64,000 nucleotides of DNA. Origin: Salinibacterium sp. SWN167. Lineage in GTDB: Bacteria > Actinomycetota > Actinomycetes > Actinomycetales > Microbacteriaceae. The position numbers and the translations under genes are program-made. The stretch lies in NCBI RefSeq assembly GCF_015864665.1, contig NZ_JADYWU010000001.1:1178001-1242000 (forward strand). Reading direction: 5' to 3'. Below the pieces are notes generated by a model, which worked only from the letters and a program-made list of their open reading frames with translations, did not search any database and was not told where the DNA came from. Of the stretch, positions 49,001 through 57,636 are shown in pieces (position 1 is the first letter of the stretch; the number at the start of each line of letters is the position of its first letter).

Positions 49001-51673
49001 CTGCGTGATCCCATCGCCGTTCCCGACAGCGTCGCGATTCGCCCCGGCCGCACGGCACAGCTCGACCTGATGGAAAACGACTCGGATCCTCAGGGCGCCC
49101 CCATCTCCGTCTCGCCAGAGCTCATCGACGTGCCTGATGGAGTGTCTGCCGAGGTAGTTCGGGGCCAGTTCTTGGTGATCGAAGCCCCCGACACCGAACA
49201 GTCATTCTCATTGCGCTATCGCCTAGAGAACAACAGAGGTGGATCAGCGGTGAGCTACGTGCTCGTTCAAGTGACGCCGGATGCCCCGATCTTGCCACCC
49301 TCGGCTGAGGACCTCAGCGTGCTCAAGAAAGACATTGCTGGCAAGAAGTCGATCTCGGTCGATTTGTTCGACGGCTACGCGTTCAACCCTGCGGGCCGAA
49401 CCGAAGATCTTGTGATTGCTCTCGAAGGGCCTAACGCTAAGTCGGGCGTGCTCAACGAGGTTAACGGCCAGATCGAAGTCACCCCCGGGGCGACGCGTCA
49501 GGCAATCACCTACAGCGTCACGAATGAGATCGACGGGCTAAGTGCCCGAGCCTTCATCCTTGTGCCCGCTGCCGTCGACGAAGACTTCGACGAGCCGCCA
49601 GCAATTGATCCTGACTTGCCCACCCAATATGTGGGGATGAACGAGACGCGTGAGTGGAAACTCTCCGACATTCTCGACGTGCCGTCGGGGCGTGACGCGT
49701 GGATTCCCGAAGCGACTTCGGTGAGCGCAGTTCAGGGTGATGGCTCGCCCAACTTCGTAGACAAAGACACCATCACGTTCACGCCAGCGTTGGACTACCG
49801 TGGGCCGGCATCCGTCAGCTTCACTGTCACTGATGGTGCCTCTAAGAATGATCCCGCCGGCAACTCGGCCGGACTGCGGATGAACATCGTTGTCGGCGAC
49901 CCTGACTTCAAGGACACGCCGCCAGAGTTCACGACTCCCAACACCCAAGTTGAAGTGGGGGAGACGACGGTTATCGACCTGCGGAGTTCAACCGCGCATC
50001 CAAACCCGACCATTCTTGGCCAGGTCAGCTACTCGAACATCACCGGCGCCAGCGATGGCCTTGAGGCAAACCTCAGCGGTTCTCAGCTGAGCTTGAATGT
50101 GCCACGCAACACTCCCAAGGGCACAACGATCACGCTAGGCGTCACCCTCCGGTGGGATAAATTCGAGGTTCCCGGCACGATCAATGTGACCGTCGTCGGA
50201 TCGACCCGTCCTTTGGCCGTAGCAGTGTCGGATGCTGTTGAAACACAACGAGGCGATGGAGCGGTCACCGTCAACCCGCTGACGAACGACTCGAACCCGT
50301 ATCAGACCACGGGTGAAGCGTTGGAGATTGTCGACGCTAAGGTGCAGAACACGGGCGAACCGGCCGATGTGACCTTCACGGGCACTACGGTGACTATTCG
50401 CCCCGATGCAGCTCTGAAGAGTGGCGTCATTGAAGTCGTGTACACGATCGCAGATGCGACGGAAGATGCGGATCGACAGGTCAACGGAACCATCACTCTG
50501 GTGGTCAGCGACATTCCCGACCGGGTGCAGAAGCCAACGCAGGATGCCGGCTCCGCCATCGGCGGCGACAAGTCCGCAACCTGGAGGTTCGTCGCACCGG
50601 CCACGAACGGCAAGCCCATTACAAGCTATGAAGTGCGCACCACACCGGCTGTTTCTCCTGTGCCGACAGACTGCACCGCTGGAGCGCCCTGCACGATCAC
50701 TGGCCTCCAGAACGGAACGCCCTACACCTTTGGTGTGCGGGCGATCAACGAGCACGGTGCAGGCGAGTGGTCGTCGACGAGTGATCAGATTACTCCGTAC
50801 GGCACCCCTGCCGCTCCAACGGTAACAGCGACGGTGGCGAGTAGCTGGGCGCCGAATGGTCAAGTATCCGCGACCTGGCCTGCCGTCGGTGGCACCGGAG
50901 GTACCACGACGTATTACTGGTCAGCAAGCAATGGCCAGTCAGGAAACACGGCGGGAACGTCCGCAACAACAACCGCCAATCTGGGCGCGGGAAACTACAC
51001 CTTTACGGTGTACGCCCAGAACTCTGGCGGCAAGCGCGGACCCGACGGCACCTCGAATGGCGCTCAAATTCAGAATCAGACCGTGCCGGCCCGGGTGGCA
51101 GGCATCACGGGCAACGTGACGAAGAGCACTACTGCCGGCACGATCGCGTGGAGTTGGAGTGCGAGCACCGGTGGTGCAGCAGTGACGGACAATCTCCGTT
51201 ACCGCTGGACGCTCAGCAACGGAACGACCGGCGTCACTGCCTCCACGAGCGCGACGACTTCGGGGCTGCCAGCAGCCACGAAGTACACGCTCACCGTCGA
51301 GGCTTACAACAACGCAGGAACCGGCGCCGCCGGGTCCGGAGACGCTGGCCCGATCGTGACGCCGCCGCCGCCGGCTGTGTCGCACCTCTGCCTGGCACCG
51401 TATCCGGCTACTTCACGAACCGATGACTACCTCTTGGGGGTCAAGTGGAGCGGCCAGGGTACTGGCTCGCACACCATGGAGGCACGCGACGAAGAAGGTA
51501 GCTACAGCGGCAACACCTACACCCGATCTGGCGCAAGCGGTACCCAGATCACCGCATCGTGGAAGGTTTGGAATGGCCTGCGCGGAAACATCGATGGTCT
51601 GTACAAGGTGTGGGAACGCTTTGACGGCTCCGATGGGCCCCACGTGTCAATTCAAGATCTGCCCGCCTGCTAG
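46073..51673 (+). CDS. Giant exported Ig-like/fibronectin type III repeat protein
   Basis: A 1866-residue surface protein starting at GTG 46073 (CGGGAG upstream). A signal/anchor helix (about 12-32, IASAVVVSLVVGVPLTFAAL) leads to a beta-propeller-like region (45-350) and an acidic linker (about 365-390). From ~395 to ~1480 come tandem cadherin/tandem-95-type repeats, recognisable by PVAADDDFGVRPG-like starts and N-D motifs (VLDNDTDADGD, LNNDFHPDD, MENDSDPQG). Three Fn3-like domains follow (~1484, 1583, 1674), then a C-terminal ~95-residue domain with two Cys (HLCLAPY, LPAC). It lacks an LPXTG motif. It corresponds in position to fn3 of the bifidobacterial PFNA cluster. Confidence 0.88.
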   Translation: MKLSIGTTRQRKTIASAVVVSLVVGVPLTFAALHPGFPVSDVDLTASDVWVTNGEQLLGGRLNRQIDELNGSVIASSAQFDVLQDGDALFMSDPVANRIESVDPATTEVTSAIDVPSDADISFGGSNLAIVSPKGELWIVPAVGDLQFNYVSDPALIELGDGGRATVTAEGVVIAVSPEKKAIYRVETIADEPVKSEFPAVGEFQIAAAGDSAVVFDQSTNELILESGRSYPLEKQGIRLQQSSTESEFALVATGDSLQRLELGNGALSDIPADMATPAQADGVSAPVALDGCAHGAWASAQRYVLACTGGDAQTYDIAEPTQGSELEFRVNRSVIALNNLSNGNVWLIDENMRLVENWEDVTPPEDQESEEEGDEKSSIQSFEDTLAERTDSNRDPVAADDDFGVRPGRTTVFSVLDNDTDADGDVLVISDYDRIAESTGRLDLIDGGRALQFTPVPDFVGGIAFNYTIDDGRGGTDQARVSATVVPEGRNELPVSVRETGISVEANQTVSYNVLADWKDPDGDDLYLIAASPKSGDLVRFTPDGFVTFTHQTSELGEKVVTFLVSDGSDTPAQGELVVTVEPAGTLNPVGTPDFASAFESETVVIEPLLNDLSPSGAQLTLIAMDEADNGAVASFDSDRGEITFSSSSAGVFYLTYTLSAGANTSVGIVRVDVLPKPASAQLPPVAVKDTAYLRGDEPTTVSALSNDVSPSGNILAVQSIDVDPALVAKGLVVELLESTLIRVTSPAALTSQVNFTYTISDGVNTATAGVTVVPVPALTKHQPPVALDDSAKVRAGDIITLDVLNNDFHPDDSPMSLAPELVTQPVAGVAFVSRDKLRFQAPTAPGAYTVDYRVIDPFGETAAATATFTVTPIDVDANQDPTPIALIARVLAGGEIKVEIPLSTVDPDGDSTQLLRFPTNPTLGAVTEFGTDYFIYESSTATSGTDSFSYEVVDAFGATGVGDVKIAVIPEPDELRDPIAVPDSVAIRPGRTAQLDLMENDSDPQGAPISVSPELIDVPDGVSAEVVRGQFLVIEAPDTEQSFSLRYRLENNRGGSAVSYVLVQVTPDAPILPPSAEDLSVLKKDIAGKKSISVDLFDGYAFNPAGRTEDLVIALEGPNAKSGVLNEVNGQIEVTPGATRQAITYSVTNEIDGLSARAFILVPAAVDEDFDEPPAIDPDLPTQYVGMNETREWKLSDILDVPSGRDAWIPEATSVSAVQGDGSPNFVDKDTITFTPALDYRGPASVSFTVTDGASKNDPAGNSAGLRMNIVVGDPDFKDTPPEFTTPNTQVEVGETTVIDLRSSTAHPNPTILGQVSYSNITGASDGLEANLSGSQLSLNVPRNTPKGTTITLGVTLRWDKFEVPGTINVTVVGSTRPLAVAVSDAVETQRGDGAVTVNPLTNDSNPYQTTGEALEIVDAKVQNTGEPADVTFTGTTVTIRPDAALKSGVIEVVYTIADATEDADRQVNGTITLVVSDIPDRVQKPTQDAGSAIGGDKSATWRFVAPATNGKPITSYEVRTTPAVSPVPTDCTAGAPCTITGLQNGTPYTFGVRAINEHGAGEWSSTSDQITPYGTPAAPTVTATVASSWAPNGQVSATWPAVGGTGGTTTYYWSASNGQSGNTAGTSATTTANLGAGNYTFTVYAQNSGGKRGPDGTSNGAQIQNQTVPARVAGITGNVTKSTTAGTIAWSWSASTGGAAVTDNLRYRWTLSNGTTGVTASTSATTSGLPAATKYTLTVEAYNNAGTGAAGSGDAGPIVTPPPPAVSHLCLAPYPATSRTDDYLLGVKWSGQGTGSHTMEARDEEGSYSGNTYTRSGASGTQITASWKVWNGLRGNIDGLYKVWERFDGSDGPHVSIQDLPAC

Positions 51674-51714
51674 CGCAGCCCGAAATCACCAGTAAGCACA
51701 AAGGACACTTCAGA

Positions 51715-52683
51715 ATGCCCGTTACACAAGAGCAAGCGACCTGGTTCGCTAACGCGTTTCAGAAACTGATTAGCAACGTCGACAAGGCCATTGTCGGCAA
51801 AGATCACGTGATTCGTCTCGTGCTGACAGCGCTGATTTCTGACGGCCACGTTCTGCTTGAGGACTACCCGGGAACGGGCAAGACTGTTCTGGCAAAGGCA
51901 CTGGCGAACACGCTCGACGGCACCACGTCGCGCATCCAGTTCACTCCTGACCTCCTGCCTTCGGACGTCACGGGTGTGCAGATTTTCGACCAGTCGAAGG
52001 GCAAGTTCGAGTTTCACCACGGGCCGATATTCGCCTCGATTGTTCTGGCGGATGAGATCAACCGCGCGAGCCCCAAGACTCAGAGCGCGCTGCTCGAAGT
52101 GATGGAAGAGGGCGTCGTCACGATCGATGGTGAAGGGCACCCCGTGGGGGCGCCGTTCCTCGTCATCGCGACCCAGAACCCCGTGGAGCAAGCCGGAACG
52201 TACAAGCTTCCCGAAGCCCAGCTCGACCGCTTCCTCATCAAAACGACGCTGGGTTACCCCGACAGCGCCACCGCGGTGTCGCTGCTCATGGACTCCGGCA
52301 CTCGGGCTCGAGCTTCGCTGGTGTCACCCATCATCAAGCCAGAATCGATCGTCGCCATGGCAGCGCTGGCCGCGGAGGTGTTCGTCGATGAGTCAGTGAT
52401 GAAGTACCTGAACAGCATCGTCGAAGGCACTCGCACAGACCGTGACGTCGTGCTCGGCGTGAGCATGCGTGGGGCAATGGCCCTCGCTCGCGCGATCAAG
52501 ACCTGGGCAATCACCCAGGGCCGCACCTACGCAACCCCGGATGACGTGCGTGATCTTGCCGTTCCTGTTCTCGCTCACCGTGTCATCCTCGACCCAGAAT
52601 CGGAGTTCTCCGGGGTGCTGGCCGAAGACGTGATCAACCGCATTCTGGTCGACATCGAACCGCCCGCCTACCGCGCTTCCTAA
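51715..52683 (+). CDS. MoxR-family AAA+ ATPase
   Basis: A 322-residue ATPase. Walker A is DYPGTGKTVLAKAL, the Walker B/sensor segment LADEINRASPKTQSALLEVMEE, and the Arg-finger-bearing AQLDRFLIKTTLGYPD region is present. MoxR ATPases act as chaperones that assemble or activate protein complexes, generally with the DUF58 and VWA proteins encoded alongside. Here DUF58 and a transglutaminase-like membrane protein follow, the conserved MoxR-DUF58-TGc triad. The gene starts 41 bases after the giant surface protein. Confidence 0.95.
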   Translation: MPVTQEQATWFANAFQKLISNVDKAIVGKDHVIRLVLTALISDGHVLLEDYPGTGKTVLAKALANTLDGTTSRIQFTPDLLPSDVTGVQIFDQSKGKFEFHHGPIFASIVLADEINRASPKTQSALLEVMEEGVVTIDGEGHPVGAPFLVIATQNPVEQAGTYKLPEAQLDRFLIKTTLGYPDSATAVSLLMDSGTRARASLVSPIIKPESIVAMAALAAEVFVDESVMKYLNSIVEGTRTDRDVVLGVSMRGAMALARAIKTWAITQGRTYATPDDVRDLAVPVLAHRVILDPESEFSGVLAEDVINRILVDIEPPAYRAS

Positions 52684-52701
52684 GCACGGCACTCTCTTCC
52701 T

Positions 52702-54081
52702 GTGACTACCGACTCTGCTGTGAGCTCCGACGCCCGTGCCGATGCCCGTGCCGACGCTGAGCGCGCCCGGGCAGCGGGCTCGCGGGCGACGGAGCGTGAA
52801 CCAGCCCGAGCCACGGCCGCGACGCCGGGCTTCGTGACGCGCGCGAGCGAGTCGATTCGCCGAGTGTTGCGGGGTGCCGCCGCGGTGCTCTCGCCCGTTA
52901 TTCGGGCAGTCGTTCGGGCTCTCGCGCCCGTGCTCGGTGTGGTGACGCCACTCGGTTGGTTGGTCCTGATTCTCGCGACGGCTGCTTTGCTCCTCAGTAT
53001 CGGTTTTGGCTGGCAAGAGTTCACCTTCCTCGCTGCTGTGTTGTTCGCAGCAGTGGTCGTGAGCGTTGCGTTCTTGTTCGGGCGAGCATCGTACGGCGTG
53101 GTCGTCGAACTCAACCCTCGCCGCGTAGTCGTTGGCGATCGAGCGCTGGGGCGCATGGTCGTCACTAATGTTGGTGCACGACCTCTGCCTCCCACCCGCA
53201 TGGAGCTTCCCGTCGGTAAAGGTGTCGCAGAGTTTCAGCTTCCCGCGATGAAGCCGCAAGCCGAGCACGAAGAATTATTCGCGGTGCCCACGGCTAAACG
53301 AGCAGTGATCGTCGCCGGCCCGGCAGAGTCCGTGCGGGGCGATCAGCTGGGGCTGCTGCGTCGGGCTCTCAAATGGGCGGATGCCGTCGACCTGTTCGTG
53401 CATCCGCGCACGGTCCGCCTTGTTCCGTCAGCGGCGGGTCTGGTGCGCGACCTCGAAGGTCAAGTGTCGAACAAGATCACCAATAACGACATCGCTTTTC
53501 ATGCTCTTCGGCCCTATGTTCCGGGCGACGACCGCCGCTATGTTCACTGGCGTACGTCGGCGCGCATTGGGCAACTGATGGTGCGTCAGTTTCAGGAGAC
53601 TCGGCGTTCACAGCTCACGATCATCCATTCGTCTCGCAGCGAGCTCTATGCGTCTGAGGCAGAGTTCGAGCTGGCAGTCTCGGTGACGGCATCCATTGCA
53701 GCTCAAGTGATTCGCGACGGCACTCAAATGAATGTGGTCAGCGAGACAGGGTTGTGGAAAACCCAGACCGTAACGTCAATGTTGGATGCCTCGTGTCGTA
53801 TTGAGCCGAATGTGGACCGTTCCGAGACCATGCGGAGCTTCGCTCGTGGGCAGACGCGACGTTTGCCAGCCCCGAGCGTGGTCATGATTGTGGCGGGATC
53901 ACAGATGAGCACCGCCGATTTCCGCAGCATTCAATCTCTGTTTGGTCAGGACACCAGCCAAGTGGCATTCCATGTTGTCGACGGCGCTGATCCGAAAATT
54001 TCAGCGGTGGCCGGTCTGACGGTCATCACCATTGGCGATCTCAATGATCTGTCGCGACTCGTTCGGGGGTTGGGCGGTTGA
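52702..54081 (+). CDS. DUF58-domain membrane protein
   Basis: A 459-residue protein starting at GTG 52702. An Arg/Ala-rich N-terminus (about 1-60) precedes two membrane helices (about 85-130: PLGWLVLILATAALLLSIG, FLAAVLFAAVVVSVAFLFG). The DUF58 signature lies near residue 272 (ALRPYVPGDDRRYVHWRTSARIG). The remainder has a VWA-like fold but without a complete MIDAS. These proteins partner MoxR; the precise biochemistry is unknown. It overlaps the next gene by 4 bases. Confidence 0.92.
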   Translation: MTTDSAVSSDARADARADAERARAAGSRATEREPARATAATPGFVTRASESIRRVLRGAAAVLSPVIRAVVRALAPVLGVVTPLGWLVLILATAALLLSIGFGWQEFTFLAAVLFAAVVVSVAFLFGRASYGVVVELNPRRVVVGDRALGRMVVTNVGARPLPPTRMELPVGKGVAEFQLPAMKPQAEHEELFAVPTAKRAVIVAGPAESVRGDQLGLLRRALKWADAVDLFVHPRTVRLVPSAAGLVRDLEGQVSNKITNNDIAFHALRPYVPGDDRRYVHWRTSARIGQLMVRQFQETRRSQLTIIHSSRSELYASEAEFELAVSVTASIAAQVIRDGTQMNVVSETGLWKTQTVTSMLDASCRIEPNVDRSETMRSFARGQTRRLPAPSVVMIVAGSQMSTADFRSIQSLFGQDTSQVAFHVVDGADPKISAVAGLTVITIGDLNDLSRLVRGLGG

Positions 54082-56423
54082 GTACACAACAGCAGCGTCC
54101 ACAGCAACAGCCACGGCGTCGTCCGGTGAGCGCACGAACCTGGGCTGATAGTGGCATCGTGCTGGCGCTCACCGCTATTGGGCTCGTAGGTTTCGAGCCA
54201 TCGTTTGGCGGGTACAGCTTTCTGTTGCCGGCGATCGGCGGGCTAGTGCTTGGCGCGACGACCGCAATCGTTGCAAGTATTTTCCGACTCAATGTGGTCA
54301 CCACGGTTACGGTTGCCGTCGTGGCGTACTTTCTGTGTGGCGCTGCCATTGCGGTGCCCCAGCAGGCCCTCTTCTTTGTGCTCCCGAGTCTTCAGGCGTT
54401 GTCGACGATTGCGATCGGCACGGTCTATGGCTGGGCAGATATCGTCACGCTGCAAACTCCGATCGAAGCGCCGCAGCACATCACGGTGGTGCCGTACTTC
54501 GCAACGTGGGTGGTTGCGCTGGTGTCAACCTCGCTGGCGGCACGCTGGTTACCGAGCACATCACGCTCGGCCTGGCGCTACGGCGTCGTGCTGCTGGGGC
54601 CTTTGGTGATTTATCTCGCGAGCATCCTGATCGGTACCGACGACCCGTACCAGGCTGGTGTTCGTGGCATCGGCTTCGCTGTGCTGGCGCTCATATGGTT
54701 GGGATGGCGCCGCTCGAGCGACAACGTTGCTCAGGCCGGATCGCAGCGGATTCGCTCGCGCAAAATCGCGGGCACGGCGGTCGTGCTGACAGCAGCCGTT
54801 CTTCTTGGTGGGGGAGCGGGCTGGTGGTTCGCGCCCGCACAAGACCAACGATTCGTGTTGCGGGATGAGATCGAGCCGCCGTTCGATCCGCTGCAGTACC
54901 CGAGTCCGTTAGCAGGGTTCCGTCACTACACGAAGCAGGTCACGGATGACGTGCTTTTCACGGTCTCGGGGCTGAAAGCGGGCGACACCGTGCGCCTCGC
55001 AACGCTCGACTCGTTCACCGGCAAACTCTGGAATGTGACCGGCGCCGAATCGAGTGCTGAGGGCTCAGGCACGTTCAGCTTGGTTGGTCGTGCTCTGCCC
55101 GAGCAGACCTTCGTTACTCCTGAAACCCGCAACGACGTCACTTTCACGATGGGCGAGTATGCGGATGTCTGGATGCCGAGCATCGGATACCCGACCGATT
55201 TGGTCTTCACCGATGGTGCCGCGCTCGATGCCAGGGACAGCCTGCGCTACAACGCGGCGACGGGCACGGCGGTGCTCACCGCCGGCCTTCGAGAGGGCGA
55301 TTCGTACACCATTGACGCGACCGTGCAGCAGGTGCTCACCGTCGAGGAACTTTCCGATCTTCCGGTCGCCGCGGTGGAACTTCCTCCGGTCACGGCGAGC
55401 CCTGACGTCGTCACGGCCAAGGCTCAGGAGTATGCCGCGAGTGCCACTACGCCGGCGGCCCAACTTGAAGCTATGCGGCTGGCGCTCACGACGACGGGCT
55501 TCCTGAGCCACGGTCGAGCATCCGACACCGTTGCCTCTCGAGCGGGGCACGGTGCTGACCGCATCACCGACCTCCTTGAAAGCAACCAGATGGTCGGAGA
55601 CCAGGAGCAATACGCTTCAGCGTTCGCGCTGATGGCGCGCAGTTTTGGCTACCCCGCACGCGTCGTTATGGGGTTCGCGCCCGAGATTGTCGACGGCCAG
55701 GCTGTCGAGGTGACGGGTGATGACGTCACGGCCTGGGTTGAGGTCGCATTCGATGATGTGGGGTGGGTTGCTTTCGATCCGACTCCGGATGAGACGGACA
55801 TCCCTCAAGACCAGACGCCGAAGCCTCAGAGTGAACCGCAACCGCAAGTGCGTCAACCTCCGCGGGCCGAAGCTGATGCTGAAGATTTGCTCACGCCGGT
55901 CGAGCTCGAAGAGAGCGACGAAGAAGACGATGGGCTGGCATTCTCCATTCCGGGTTGGGTTTACGTGCTCGGCCTCAGCATTCTCATTCCCGCGCTCCTG
56001 CTGCTGGTGCCGCTGCTGATCATCGGGCTCCACAAGGCCCGTCGTGCTCGGCGCCGCCGCGCGGCCGCCGCGGCCCACGATCAGGTCGCCGGCGCCTGGG
56101 AAGAGCTTGTCGACCAGTACTCCGAGCTTGGCTACAGCGTTCCCTCACGAGCCACCCGCGTGATGGTCGCCGACCAGCTCGACGGGCAAGTGGGCGAGGG
56201 AACCCTCGCGCTGCGCACGATTGCCGTCACGACCGACGACGCAGTGTTTTCTGGGCAAGAGGTCTCACCAGAACGCAGTGACGAGGTGTGGAGCGCTACC
56301 GCGGCGGCGATCGAAGCGGGCCGCGCCGGCCTGACGAAGCGACGTCAGTTCGTGAGCCGCTACCGCATCCGCTCAGCCCGCGACTGGGCCGCAAAAATCT
56401 CATCGAAGAGAGAAGACTCATGA
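54078..56423 (+). CDS. Transglutaminase-like membrane protein, catalytic residues missing
   Basis: A 781-residue protein starting at TTG 54078 within the DUF58 stop. Six or so N-terminal helices (up to about 260) are followed by an external domain with the transglutaminase-core pattern, then a C-terminal helix (about 625-650) and a cytoplasmic tail. In the core, the nucleophile position of G-D-C-E is Q509 (GDQEQYASAFAL) and the position of the catalytic His (HAWVEV) is T551 (VTAWVEV); only D567 (FDPTP) of the triad remains. The fold therefore looks pseudo-enzymatic. It probably has a binding or structural role on the cell surface. Confidence 0.9.
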   Translation: MSTQQQRPQQQPRRRPVSARTWADSGIVLALTAIGLVGFEPSFGGYSFLLPAIGGLVLGATTAIVASIFRLNVVTTVTVAVVAYFLCGAAIAVPQQALFFVLPSLQALSTIAIGTVYGWADIVTLQTPIEAPQHITVVPYFATWVVALVSTSLAARWLPSTSRSAWRYGVVLLGPLVIYLASILIGTDDPYQAGVRGIGFAVLALIWLGWRRSSDNVAQAGSQRIRSRKIAGTAVVLTAAVLLGGGAGWWFAPAQDQRFVLRDEIEPPFDPLQYPSPLAGFRHYTKQVTDDVLFTVSGLKAGDTVRLATLDSFTGKLWNVTGAESSAEGSGTFSLVGRALPEQTFVTPETRNDVTFTMGEYADVWMPSIGYPTDLVFTDGAALDARDSLRYNAATGTAVLTAGLREGDSYTIDATVQQVLTVEELSDLPVAAVELPPVTASPDVVTAKAQEYAASATTPAAQLEAMRLALTTTGFLSHGRASDTVASRAGHGADRITDLLESNQMVGDQEQYASAFALMARSFGYPARVVMGFAPEIVDGQAVEVTGDDVTAWVEVAFDDVGWVAFDPTPDETDIPQDQTPKPQSEPQPQVRQPPRAEADAEDLLTPVELEESDEEDDGLAFSIPGWVYVLGLSILIPALLLLVPLLIIGLHKARRARRRRAAAAAHDQVAGAWEELVDQYSELGYSVPSRATRVMVADQLDGQVGEGTLALRTIAVTTDDAVFSGQEVSPERSDEVWSATAAAIEAGRAGLTKRRQFVSRYRIRSARDWAAKISSKREDS

Positions 56424-56448
56424 AACTACCCTGTGCACAGGAGGCCTT

Positions 56449-57636
56449 GTGAGTATCACTCTGGACGACGAAGAGAACCTGATTCTTGGCCTCGATGACA
56501 CAGGCCGCCCCGACCCCGGCTACGCACAATCGTTGGGTCTGGTAGCGGCATCGGCGGGCTCGCGCTCACTTGCCTTCACTATCGATGCTGCAATAGTCCT
56601 GTTACTCACCCTTCCTCTTAGCTTGGGCACGCTCCCTCTCTGGATGGGTGTTTTTCTCACTACATCTTTCACGTCCCCCGAGGCGTTGCTCCGTAACGAT
56701 GAGTTCATCACTGGACTCGTCTACTACGGAATTGGTCAGGGCTTGCTGTGGCTATTCGTCTTCGTCCAAATCATCGTGCACGGGCTTCGTGGGCGCACTG
56801 TCGGCAAGGCCATCGTTGGCATCCGCTCGGTGAAAGTATCGACATTCGAGAAGCCAGGATTCTGGCGCATGTTTCTGCGGGGAATGATTTTCTGGATGGC
56901 TCTGGCGATTGTTCCGATACTTGGCGGCATCCCATTTTTGCTCTCGCCGCTCTGGGATCGAGAACATCGTGGACGGGGATGGCTCGACAAGATCGGTCAC
57001 AATTGGCTCATTGACGTGCGGCGCGGACTGGATCCGTTCGATCTGAAAGCGCTTCGGCATGCACGGAGAAAGATCAGCGCTGTGGCGCATTCCCCGCAAG
57101 AAGAGTTGCCCTCGCTCGCTACGGGGGCTGAAGGAGCGGTGACTAGCTTCGTGCCCGCTAGCCGATCACGGTCAGGGGTCGTCTCGCCGCCCACCTTCGG
57201 CAGCGACCAGATTGAGCCGTGGCAACCCCCGCCAGTGGGGGCTTTAGTCGAACCGCCGAATCAACCCGCGCAGGGAACTGAAGCGAAAGTCCTGCTTCTC
57301 TTCGACGACGGCACCGTGATCGAGGTCACGGGCGATGGCCTCATTGGCCGCTCGCCGTCGGGGAAAGCTGATGAGAGTTTCTCGACGCTCATTCCGCTTG
57401 TCGATGAGTCGATGCGCATTTCTAAGACACACCTTGCGTTGGGCGTGGATAGTGTCGGGTTTTGGCTAATAGATCGGGGTTCTTCGAACGGGACGCCCGT
57501 TTCACCGCCCGAGGGCGAGTCGTTTTCGTTGGTGCCGTGGGAGCGCCGCTATATCCCTTGGAATTCGGTCGTTGAAGTTGGTGGTCGCAGTTTTACTGTG
57601 ACCGGAGGATCACAGATGAATGGGCGTGAAGCGTGA
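56449..57636 (+). CDS. RDD-family membrane protein with C-terminal FHA domain
   Basis: A 395-residue protein. AGGAGG precedes GTG 56449. The RDD domain spans about residues 25-195: the opening ASAGSRSLAFTIDAAIVLLL and GLRGRTVGKAIVGIRSV are family phrases, with three to four membrane helices. A linker of ~80 residues leads to an FHA domain (about 280-385): GDGLIGRSPSGK, SMRISKTHLALGVDS and DRGSSNGT carry the Arg, Ser/His and Asn landmarks. RDD proteins are channel-like or of unknown function. The FHA suggests recruitment of Thr-phosphorylated partners to the membrane. The stop overlaps essC by 4 bases. Confidence 0.92.
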   Translation: MSITLDDEENLILGLDDTGRPDPGYAQSLGLVAASAGSRSLAFTIDAAIVLLLTLPLSLGTLPLWMGVFLTTSFTSPEALLRNDEFITGLVYYGIGQGLLWLFVFVQIIVHGLRGRTVGKAIVGIRSVKVSTFEKPGFWRMFLRGMIFWMALAIVPILGGIPFLLSPLWDREHRGRGWLDKIGHNWLIDVRRGLDPFDLKALRHARRKISAVAHSPQEELPSLATGAEGAVTSFVPASRSRSGVVSPPTFGSDQIEPWQPPPVGALVEPPNQPAQGTEAKVLLLFDDGTVIEVTGDGLIGRSPSGKADESFSTLIPLVDESMRISKTHLALGVDSVGFWLIDRGSSNGTPVSPPEGESFSLVPWERRYIPWNSVVEVGGRSFTVTGGSQMNGREA

